A stretch of DNA of 5,650 nucleotides from an uncultured Saprospiraceae bacterium (GTDB taxonomy: Bacteria > Bacteroidota > Bacteroidia > Chitinophagales > Saprospiraceae). Positions 1-5,650 of the stretch are shown here, piece by piece. Made by a program: the position numbers and the translations under genes. Under the pieces are notes generated by a model. That model was not told where the DNA came from. It worked only from the letters and a program-made list of their open reading frames with translations, and searched no databases. Within the stretch, counting starts at the first letter, position 1; the number at the start of each line of letters is the position of its first letter. Location: contig CALBVQ010000034.1 in assembly GCA_937969485.1 (NCBI GenBank), forward strand, positions 1 through 5,650, given 5' to 3'.

Positions 1-335
1 CAGTACGATTAATGATGGCTAATGCGAAAGATCGTCAGTAACCGCTCGATTAACGAAATTCATGACGCCAGTCAAGAATTTTGATTCAAATAATGGTTGC
101 GGTCAACGTACAGTTGGATCTGAATCGGCAAGTGAAGAAGCGAAGTCAATTTTGAAAGGCTTTGATTTTAATATCAAAGCTATTCTTTCAAGTATTTTTT
201 TCAACCCGATCAACCTGAATACTGAAACTGGTGAAGTTTCTATGCTTGCTCTGGTTCCAAGCAACGATTTCGAAGCTAGCGCTTCTTACTTTTTTTATGC
301 CCCACTATAACTTAAAGGTGGAGTATATTACTGGA
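1..335 (+). pseudogene. 3' remnant of a frameshifted gene, family unnamed
   Basis: This looks like a decayed protein gene whose 5' part lies outside the window. One frame reads RLMMANAKDR from position 6 to 35 and stops at TAA 39-41. The frame one base back continues from about 35 as SVTARLTKFM and stays open to the stop at 308-310, through stretches such as RTVGS, LKGFDFNIKAILSS and LNTETGEVSMLALVPSNDFEA. After another shift the text resumes at 303-335 as HYNLKVEYITG. From memory, the joined text resembles hypothetical proteins of roughly 200-250 residues that are common in Bacteroidota: an AKD-xx-RLT segment, then GF-FN, then TG-x-V before a proline-rich turn and an H-[YF]-K segment. I know no function for that family and could not search to confirm it. 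The 3' end lies inside the repeat array, so repeat growth may have disrupted the gene. The alternative is one short real ORF (62-310), but the continuity across both breaks argues against it. Confidence 0.45.
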
Positions 336-375
336 CCTCAAAGATTGACTTCGCTGCGCTCGTCGATCTTTGAAG
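336..375. repeat. Hairpin repeat, copy 1
   Basis: An imperfect inverted repeat. The left arm is 336-349 and the right arm 362-375, 14 positions each, around a 12-base loop that is the same in both copies. Two positions do not form Watson-Crick pairs: C337 opposite A374, and one T opposite G, which would be a wobble pair in RNA. It is the diverged partner of the hairpin at 490-529. Confidence 0.75.
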
Positions 376-432
376 TGGGTTTTACAAGTATAAAATCCTT
401 CGAAGCTAGCGCTTCTTGCTTTTTTTATGTCC

Positions 433-489
433 CACTATAACTTCAAGGCGGAGTTTATTGCTGGTTTTGCTACGGAGTATATTTTTGGT
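433..489 (+). pseudogene. Duplicated gene fragment inside the repeat array
   Basis: The linker of the second repeat unit reads HYNFKAEFIAGFATEYIFG without a stop. This is the same text as HYNLKVEYITG at 303-335, but with eight extra residues in the middle. It is most simply a second copy of the C-terminal part of the decayed gene upstream, carried along when the unit was duplicated, and it keeps the longer, probably ancestral form. A third, shorter piece (HYNFKAE) lies at 587-607. None of the pieces has its own start or a plausible full-length product. Confidence 0.35.
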
Positions 490-529
490 CTTCAAAGATT
501 GACTTCGCTGCGCTCGTCGATCTTTGAAG
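490..529. repeat. Hairpin repeat, copy 2
   Basis: The left arm is 490-503 and the right arm 516-529. They are complementary over 14 positions with a single T-G wobble, around the loop at 504-515 (TTCGCTGCGCTC). It lies exactly 154 bp from copy 1 and is the better preserved one. A stem this long would fold in RNA from either strand. No T run follows it, so it does not look like a terminator. Confidence 0.8.
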
Positions 530-571
530 TGGGTGTTACAAGTATAAAATCCTTCGAAGCCAGCGCTTCTT

Positions 572-636
572 GCTTTTTTTATGTCCCACTATAACTTCAA
601 GGCGGAGCCTTGGTTACAGTGGGACATAAAAAAAGC
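572..636. repeat. 19-bp perfect inverted repeat with nested stem
   Basis: Positions 572-590 and 618-636 are perfect reverse complements of 19 bases each. Inside, 591-595 pairs with 613-617 except at one position, and CAAGGC (598-603) pairs with GCCTTG (607-612) around a three-base loop. The whole 65-bp stretch can therefore fold into one long hairpin. Its left arm belongs to the last 55-bp repeat element, and its right arm overlaps the left edge of the tRNA terminator. In effect, the sequence GCTTTTTTTATGTCCCACT occurs twice on the plus strand (418-436 and 572-590) and once on the minus strand directly after the terminator stem. A near copy with two changes is at 288-306. Confidence 0.9.
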
Positions 637-660
637 CTTCAACTTTCGTTGAAGGCTTTT
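628..660 (-). terminator. Intrinsic terminator of the tRNA-Pro gene
   Basis: Read on the minus strand, 660-648 and 643-631 form a perfect 13-bp stem closed by a GAAA tetraloop (647-644). The last four pairs of the stem are A-T, and the run of seven T on the transcript strand (634-628) begins within them. It starts eight bases after the tRNA discriminator base. The plus strand gives a weaker mirror version, with only four T before ATAG, so the main direction should be minus. Confidence 0.9.
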
Positions 661-667
661 ATAGTTG

Positions 668-742
668 TAGGGGTGAAAAGATTCGAACTTTCGACCCCTT
701 GGTCCCAAACCAAGTGCGCTAACCGGACTGCGCTACACCCCT
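668..742 (-). tRNA. tRNA-Pro, anticodon UGG
   Basis: The minus strand folds into a complete cloverleaf of 75 bases. The acceptor stem pairs AGGGGTG (742-736) with CACCCCT (675-669). The D stem is GCGC/GCGC, the anticodon stem CTTGG/CCAAG encloses the loop TTTGGGA, and the T arm carries the invariant TTCGAAT. The anticodon TGG reads proline codons. The T stem closes with one G-U pair. The discriminator base is A (668), and CCA is not encoded, since CAA follows, so the end must be added after transcription. The extra A of the acceptor start pairs with T, in place of the C-G pair I would expect in many proline tRNAs. The gene stands alone, with its own promoter upstream and a terminator directly downstream. 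Confidence 0.97.
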
Positions 743-772
743 AACTAAATTTGCTTTACTGCTAAAGCGCCG

Positions 773-802
773 CAAATATAAGTTTTTCACAGACATATAA
801 AA
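773..802 (-). promoter_or_regulatory. Probable promoter of tRNA-Pro
   Basis: On the minus strand TATATTTG (780-773) matches the Bacteroidota -7 element TAnnTTTG exactly. A TTTT (802-799) lies 18 bases upstream, where the TTTG -33 element is expected, with one mismatch. Transcription would start near 766, giving a leader of about 25 bases before the tRNA. The GC-rich GGCGGCGC-like stretch just after the -7 box is compatible with a stringently controlled stable RNA promoter; that last point is inference. Confidence 0.6.
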
Positions 803-1272
803 CAGTAATTTTAAAAAAAAATATCTTTTTCTTCAATAAACTTTTATCAGGTGCCTCAAACCTAGCTATAGTCATATTATGCTGTTTTACAATAAGAATT
901 TTTCTCAATGTGTTTCTCGCTTTGATTGGTTGGTATCCACCTGCACGCTTCATCGGTTTGCTTCTTTGTAGCGCTAACTCACGTCAATCTGTGATATCGG
1001 TCGCTCTTCCACAGCTCCGTCACTCTGCAATAAAATAGCTGTTGCGAGCTCACACTGCCTATATAAAAGGACGCCGATCTCTTGTGATTAGCACCGCGAT
1101 GGTGATCTCGCCTACGCTTCAAAAGAACTGTAGAGCTTCCCTTCCAAAAAAAGTAATGATGACATTGAACATAATTTTCAGTATGACTCATTAATTTGTC
1201 ATACCAGTTTAAAAACCTCAAATTAATGTTTTAACTTGTAACTTTCTTTTCCTTAATTAATTAGGCTGTCGG
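803..1272. other. Intergenic region without a supported gene
   Basis: About 470 bases lie between the tRNA promoter and the receptor gene. Two minus-strand open stretches (1221-979, 80 codons; 953-762, 63 codons) resemble no protein I recognise. They sit in different frames, and the second ends in poly-A/T low-complexity DNA and covers the tRNA promoter, so I do not call them genes. About 980-1140 is visibly richer in G and C than the AT-rich DNA on both sides and could be an eroded remnant. The last 75 bases should be the leader of the receptor operon. A poor promoter candidate is TTAATTTG at 1191-1198 with ATTG at 1164-1167, one mismatch and a long spacing. A short direct repeat TAACTT (1232-1237, 1239-1244) and a nearly palindromic CCTTAATTAATTAGG (1251-1265) lie just before the start codon. 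I cannot tell whether either is an operator. Confidence 0.5.
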
Positions 1273-4236
1273 ATGATTAGAATCATAAGCATTCATTGTG
1301 TTTTACTTTTTTTACTTAGCGGTCAGCTCTTTGCACAAAACATTGTGCAAGGAAATATATCCGATGTTGAAAATCGAGAGCCCTTAATTGGTGTAACTAT
1401 CGTGAGTCTGCCTTCGGGTACAGGAACATTGACGGATATACAGGGCAACTATTCGATCAGGGTGGGTATGGATGATTCATTGAGATTTTCTTATGTGGGT
1501 TATCAAACCGTTATTGTCCCTATCGACGGTAGGTCTAAAATTGATCAGCAACTTGTGACTGACGTCAAAATAGTTGACGAAGTTGTCATTATCGGTTACG
1601 GAAAGACTAAGAAAAGCGATCTCACAGGTGCTGTATCTTCGGTAAAAGCCGAAGAATTGACTAAAGTGCCGGCATCCAATGTCCTACAAGCCTTGCAAGG
1701 AAAAGTTGCTGGCCTATCGGTTCTTACTACAAGCGGAGATCCAGGTGCAACGCCTGTTGTCCGTCTGAGAGGTATTACCACCTTGAATGATAACAATCCT
1801 ATTGTCGTGATCGATGGTATCATCTCCGATGTGGGAGCCATGAACTCTATTAATAGCAATGATATTGAAAGTGTAGAAGTGCTGAAAGATGCTAGTTCTA
1901 CGGCTATTTACGGTTCCAAAGGTGCAGCAGGTGTGATTATTATCACAACGAAGCGAGGAACTACAAGTGAAAATAAGATTTCAGTTTCGATAGATCAGTC
2001 TTTCGAATCGGTTGCTAATCAGGTAGAGGTAATGAATGGAAGGGAATTTGCCACATATGTCAACGAAATCGAGCCAGGAACTTTTAACAACCTTGATATT
2101 TTACCCGATGTTAATTGGCAAGATCTGATTTTTCAAGATAATGCTGCAATCACTAATGCATACCTGTCTTCTAGTGGTGCAACTGAGGAAGCAAATTACT
2201 TTCTTGGTTTAGGATATTTTGGTCAGAGTGGTGTAATTCCTAAATCTGGCTTGGATAGGCTTACCGCCAAAATAAATTCTGCTTATGACTTAACTGAATT
2301 TGTCAGTATAGGGCTTGACCTTTCACTGGCTGTAAGTGAAAAAGACAATGCACCTGGAGTTGTTGGTACTGCTTTACGAGCTTGGCCGATCAATGATCCA
2401 TATAATGATGATGGAAGTTTTGCAGAAGTCAGAGGTGGAAATCCTCTTGCTGCAATTGAATATACAAATAGTAAAAATCAAAGTTTGCGAGGACTAGGTA
2501 ATTTATATGCTGAGATGAATTTCTTAAAGCATTTCCGTTTTAGAACTTCGGCGCAATTCGATTTTAGCACGAATAAACAAAGGAGTTTTACGCCTGCCTA
2601 CTTTGTTGCTCCTGAGCAGCAAAATGCAATTAATGACCTTGGAGTTTCCTACGGTAATTCACAGAACCTAATTTGGGAGAATATCGCTGGATACAATAAG
2701 AACTTTGGAGTGCACAATATTGATCTTATTGCTGGTTATACTGCCCAATCCGAGGAAGGTGAATGGCTGATCGGTAATACGTCCGATTTACTGAGAGAAG
2801 CCGAAGAATTCTGGTATTTGGATTCGGGAAATGATGAATTCGAACAGGTGTTTAACGGTTCATACAGAAACACACAAATTTCATACTTATCCCGCGTTAA
2901 TTATTCCTTCGACAGTCGCTATTTGTTTACAGCAACCTTCAGAAGAGATGGTTCGTCTAAGTTTGGTATCAACAATAGGTGGGGTAATTTTCCTTCAGTT
3001 GCTGTTGGTTGGAATGTATCAAACGAAGCGTTCTTCCCTAAAACTTCTTTGATGAATTCACTTAAGTTGCGTGCGAGTTGGGGTATCGTTGGCAATGATA
3101 GAATCAATGGAAATGCACAGTACGCGTTGATATCATCAGGTTTTGGTGCTGTTTTTAATGATGCACTCTACAACGGCGCGACATTTTCGTCTGGTGGTAA
3201 TCCAGATTTAAAGTGGGAGGAGACGCGCCAAACAGACGTAGGGGTCGAGATGTCTTTCATGGAAAATAGAATCCTTGCAGAGGTAGATTATTATTACAAA
3301 AGAACAGACGATATTCTAGTAAATCTTGAACCGATCGGTTATACAGGTATCGGTTCTTTTAAAAGTATAGTATATAATGCCGCAGATGTAAGCAATTCGG
3401 GTGTCGAATGGAACCTTTCGTATAGATCCAAGACACGAAAAGATTTTAGCTACGAGCTGGGTATCCTAGGATCCACCGTTAGAAACAAAGTATTAAACCT
3501 TGGTGAAAGTATAGGCGCAGATTCACTTCTTGTCGGGGGAGACCTTGGAAATGGGCAGCAAGTAGCAAGATCATCGGTAGGGCAACCTATAGGATATTTT
3601 TATGGCTATCAAGTCGAAGGTGTTTTTCAGAATCAGGCGGAGCTTGACGCAAATCCTAGCTTGATAGATCAAGGTGTGGGAGACTTGAGATATACTGATA
3701 TCAATGGTGACGGCATTCTAGATGGAAAAGATAGAACGGTTATTGGAAATAGTATTCCTGACCTTATTTTTGGACTTAATGCAAAGGTAAATTATCGACA
3801 ACTTTCACTTTCAGCTGATATTCAAGGACAATCAGGTAATGATATTTATAATGGAAAGCAGGCTGTTCGTTTTGCTGTGTTGAACTATGAAGATAGATAT
3901 AACGATCGCTGGACTGGCGAGGGAAGTACAAATGAAAATTTCATAGCCTCACCAGGAGGAGTGAATTTTACACCTTCTAGCTATTTTGTAGAAGATGGTT
4001 CTTTCATTAGATTGAGGAATGTAACATTATCATACAATCTACCAAGCTCGTTGTTGCAGAGATTGAATTCGACTAACGCACGTGTTTATTTGCGCGGAAC
4101 CAACTTGTTTACACTTACTAATTATACCGGTTACTCACCAGATTTGGGAGCTGCAAGTGCAACTTCAGGAGTCATTGATTTAGGTTCTTACCCAATCACT
4201 AGAGTAGTTAGTATTGGTGCAAATATTGGATTTTAA
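1273..4236 (+). CDS. SusC/RagA-type TonB-dependent outer-membrane receptor
   Basis: This is a complete 987-residue receptor that imports a ligand across the outer membrane using TonB energy. The signal peptide is residues 1-21, with cleavage expected after LFA. Residues about 24-110 form the carboxypeptidase-regulatory-like beta-sandwich typical of this family (PLIGVTI, DIQGNYSI, FSYVGYQT). A TonB-box-like DEVVIIGYG (102-110) comes next. The plug follows, with LRG at 165-167 and the hallmark VEVLKDASSTAIYGSKGAAG (201-220). The rest is the 22-strand barrel, with the family motif DINGDGILDGKD (809-820), a late SYFVEDGSFIRLRNV segment, and YPITRV before a terminal phenylalanine. Length is normal. 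There is no N-terminal STN signalling domain, so direct signalling to an anti-sigma factor is not expected. ATG 1273 is the first start after the in-frame TAA at 1258, and no good Shine-Dalgarno precedes it. Substrate cannot be assigned from sequence; glycan fragments are the usual ligands, and some relatives take peptides. Confidence 0.97.
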   Translation: MIRIISIHCVLLFLLSGQLFAQNIVQGNISDVENREPLIGVTIVSLPSGTGTLTDIQGNYSIRVGMDDSLRFSYVGYQTVIVPIDGRSKIDQQLVTDVKIVDEVVIIGYGKTKKSDLTGAVSSVKAEELTKVPASNVLQALQGKVAGLSVLTTSGDPGATPVVRLRGITTLNDNNPIVVIDGIISDVGAMNSINSNDIESVEVLKDASSTAIYGSKGAAGVIIITTKRGTTSENKISVSIDQSFESVANQVEVMNGREFATYVNEIEPGTFNNLDILPDVNWQDLIFQDNAAITNAYLSSSGATEEANYFLGLGYFGQSGVIPKSGLDRLTAKINSAYDLTEFVSIGLDLSLAVSEKDNAPGVVGTALRAWPINDPYNDDGSFAEVRGGNPLAAIEYTNSKNQSLRGLGNLYAEMNFLKHFRFRTSAQFDFSTNKQRSFTPAYFVAPEQQNAINDLGVSYGNSQNLIWENIAGYNKNFGVHNIDLIAGYTAQSEEGEWLIGNTSDLLREAEEFWYLDSGNDEFEQVFNGSYRNTQISYLSRVNYSFDSRYLFTATFRRDGSSKFGINNRWGNFPSVAVGWNVSNEAFFPKTSLMNSLKLRASWGIVGNDRINGNAQYALISSGFGAVFNDALYNGATFSSGGNPDLKWEETRQTDVGVEMSFMENRILAEVDYYYKRTDDILVNLEPIGYTGIGSFKSIVYNAADVSNSGVEWNLSYRSKTRKDFSYELGILGSTVRNKVLNLGESIGADSLLVGGDLGNGQQVARSSVGQPIGYFYGYQVEGVFQNQAELDANPSLIDQGVGDLRYTDINGDGILDGKDRTVIGNSIPDLIFGLNAKVNYRQLSLSADIQGQSGNDIYNGKQAVRFAVLNYEDRYNDRWTGEGSTNENFIASPGGVNFTPSSYFVEDGSFIRLRNVTLSYNLPSSLLQRLNSTNARVYLRGTNLFTLTNYTGYSPDLGAASATSGVIDLGSYPITRVVSIGANIGF

Positions 4237-4256
4237 CATTGAAGTAAAAAAGAAAA

Positions 4257-5650
4257 ATGAATAATAGGATATATACCATTTTAGTGCTACTTGTGTTTTT
4301 TTCATTGGGCTCTTGTTCAGATAGTTTTCTCAATCAGCCTCCACGTGGTTCTTTAACGGCGGGCGCATTTCCTATCAATGCTTCTGATGCTGAATTGGCA
4401 ACCAACGCCTGCTACAATTCACTCAGGGATTGGCAACTTGCTACTGGTGGGTTCCCCATATTGGATATCATGTCCGACCAAGCTTCTAAGGGCAGTTCCC
4501 CTGGAGATGGAGTTGCAATAGGCGAATACGATCAATTTTCTCACACTTCACTCGAAGGTTCACTTGAACGATATTACAAAACACTCTATGAATCAATACG
4601 ACGAACAAACTTGGTAATAACTCGCGTTCCGGAAATTGACATGGACGGAGCAAGAAAGGATCAGCTTTTGGCGGAAGCCAGATTTCTAAGAGCTTACTAC
4701 TATGGCAAGGGAATTCGTTCTTTCGGAGCACTTCCTTTGGTTAAGGAAGTAGATCCTCCACTAGATCTTTCTCGAACTGAGCCGAATGTCATCATGGATG
4801 AAATAATAATTCCAGATTTAGAATTTGCTATTTCAATCTTACCAGAGAAATCAGAGCAAGCAGAGGAAGAACGAACGAGGGCAACAAAAGGGTCAGCAAG
4901 AGCATTGTTGGCAAGACTTTATCTATATTTTAATAATACAGTGGACGCTGAAAAATACCTTATTGATATAGTAGAATCTCAAGAATATGAACTTGCTGAT
5001 GCATATTCTGCGATTTTCCCGGTGGAGAATGAACATGGAATAGAATCTATTTTCGAGATTTCTGCACTTCCATTTAACACGGGTCTTGGTGGGAATCAAT
5101 ATGCCAATACGCAGGCTGTACGTGGTTCACCCAATCTTGGTTGGGGTTTTTGTAGACCTGCTTACGATTGGATCTCAATGATGCAAGATGCTAATGACCC
5201 AAGACTTGAGCCAACAGTCATTTTTCTAGGGGAGGTGATAGGTGGATTAACAATAAATGGTGACTCTTCGACGCCAGACACACTTTATGACGGTAGCCAA
5301 ATTACTGCAATCGAATGTTATAATCAGAAAGTTTGGCATCCTGGATCAGATCCTGAATCCTCATTTGGGCATAATCGAAGAATTATTCGTTATGCAGATG
5401 TATTGCTAATGACGGCTGAAGTTCTGACAAGGAACAACAAATCAGCTGAGGCACTTGAGTATTTAAATGAGGTGAGAAGAAGAGCTGCCGGATCTACTCC
5501 GGATATTTTACCGGATATCACAACTACGGATCAAGCTGAATTGTTACAAATCATAATGGACGAGAGAAATAGGGAACTTGCACTTGAAGGACAACGATTT
5601 TGGGATCTTGTGCGAACAGACAAAGCCGAGGAGGTGCTGGGGGCACTTGG
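4257..5650 (+). CDS. SusD/RagB-type surface lipoprotein, 3' end cut by the window
   Basis: This is the ligand-capturing lid that pairs with the receptor encoded 20 bp upstream. It begins with a lipoprotein signal: a hydrophobic stretch and lipobox LGSC with the acylated cysteine at residue 20, followed by SDSFLNQPPRGSL, which is typical of the mature N-terminus. SusD family motifs appear in order: EARFLRAYYY (140-149) with FGALPLV just after it in the TPR-like half, RYADVLLMTAE (378-388), LNEVRRRA, and ERNRELALEGQRFWDLVR (436-453). The frame is open to the last base, giving 464 residues. Family members usually run about 480-560, and the EGQRFWDLVR motif normally lies a few dozen residues from the end, so only a short C-terminal piece should be missing. 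ATG 4257 is preceded by an A-rich stretch (AAGTAAAAAAGAAAA), the usual translation start context in Bacteroidota. No terminator separates it from the receptor gene, so they are probably cotranscribed. Confidence 0.96.
   Translation, partial: MNNRIYTILVLLVFFSLGSCSDSFLNQPPRGSLTAGAFPINASDAELATNACYNSLRDWQLATGGFPILDIMSDQASKGSSPGDGVAIGEYDQFSHTSLEGSLERYYKTLYESIRRTNLVITRVPEIDMDGARKDQLLAEARFLRAYYYGKGIRSFGALPLVKEVDPPLDLSRTEPNVIMDEIIIPDLEFAISILPEKSEQAEEERTRATKGSARALLARLYLYFNNTVDAEKYLIDIVESQEYELADAYSAIFPVENEHGIESIFEISALPFNTGLGGNQYANTQAVRGSPNLGWGFCRPAYDWISMMQDANDPRLEPTVIFLGEVIGGLTINGDSSTPDTLYDGSQITAIECYNQKVWHPGSDPESSFGHNRRIIRYADVLLMTAEVLTRNNKSAEALEYLNEVRRRAAGSTPDILPDITTTDQAELLQIIMDERNRELALEGQRFWDLVRTDKAEEVLGAL

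Larger units (their letters stand above)
269..607. repeat. Tandem repeat array, units of 130 and 154 bp plus a partial third
   Basis: Three copies of a 55-bp element start at 269, 399 and 553. Each runs from TTCGAAGC, through GCGCTTCTT and a run of seven T, to CCCACTATAACTT and a GGNGGAG end. Two copies of a second segment of about 60 bp follow the first and second elements (336-398 and 490-552). Each holds a 14-bp hairpin and ends ACAAGTATAAAATCC. The second unit is therefore an exact 154-bp period, and the first is 130 bp because its linker is 24 bp shorter. Copies two and three differ at very few positions, while copy one is more diverged. Within each 55-bp element GAAGC and GCTTC can form a small hairpin just before the T run, so each could be a weak plus-strand terminator; five base pairs is short for that. 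The array lies next to the 3' end of the tRNA gene. Its function is unknown. Confidence 0.85.

Noticed and set aside
62..310. An 82-codon plus-strand ORF as an intact small gene
   Set aside because: The open frame continues upstream of its ATG to a stop at 20-22, the better text at 6-35 lies in another frame, and its end falls inside the repeat element. It fits a pseudogene better than a gene.
231..440. A 69-codon plus-strand ORF
   Set aside because: It is assembled from repeat units and reads through the hairpin segment. Only the HYNLKVEYITG part looks like protein.
269..607. CRISPR array
   Set aside because: Repeats are 55-60 bp in composite units of 130-154 bp, and the intervening sequence is itself repeated and not unique. 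No cas genes are present.
669..742. A possible integration (att) site in the tRNA gene
   Set aside because: I looked for a second copy of the tRNA 3' end in the window and found only short chance matches such as TTCGAA. No integrase is present.
762..953. A 63-codon minus-strand ORF
   Set aside because: Its 3' half is translated poly-A/T DNA and it overlaps the tRNA promoter. No recognisable domain.
979..1221. An 80-codon minus-strand ORF as a real gene
   Set aside because: Rich in H, R, S, C and W with no family resemblance and no clear promoter or start context. Kept only as a low-interest observation.
4486..4731. A minus-strand ORF opposite the SusD gene, and similar ones at 1596-1859, 2831-3052 and 2919-3107
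   Set aside because: All lie inside the strongly supported SusC or SusD reading frames and look like nothing known.

Overview
The window is AT-rich DNA from a member of the Bacteroidota. The evidence is a SusC/SusD outer-membrane pair in its usual order, translation starts that lack a Shine-Dalgarno sequence, and a TAnnTTTG-type promoter in front of a tRNA gene. A Cytophagales-like bacterium would fit, but that is a guess; nothing here fixes genus or species.

Layout. Positions 1-335 hold the decayed 3' part of a protein gene, with a one-base frameshift near position 35. It runs into a tandem repeat array (269-607) made of three copies of a 55-bp element and two copies of a segment of about 60 bp that contains a 14-bp hairpin. 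The array ends in a 19-bp perfect inverted repeat (572-636). This lies against the intrinsic terminator (628-660) of a tRNA-Pro(UGG) gene on the minus strand (668-742), whose promoter is at about 773-802. Positions 803-1272 hold no gene I can support. They separate the tRNA promoter from the leader of a plus-strand operon.

The operon contains a complete SusC/RagA-type TonB-dependent receptor of 987 residues (1273-4236). After 20 bp comes a SusD/RagB-type lipoprotein (4257 to the window edge, 464 residues seen, C-terminus missing). Together they should form an outer-membrane uptake complex: the SusC barrel is the TonB-driven channel and the SusD lipoprotein is the lid that captures the ligand. 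The ligand is probably a glycan fragment or another oligomeric nutrient. No degradative enzyme, sigma/anti-sigma pair or sensor is in the window, so the substrate and regulation cannot be read from it.

I see no new defence, CRISPR or mobile-element system. The least ordinary part is the repeat-filled, partly decayed stretch downstream of the tRNA.
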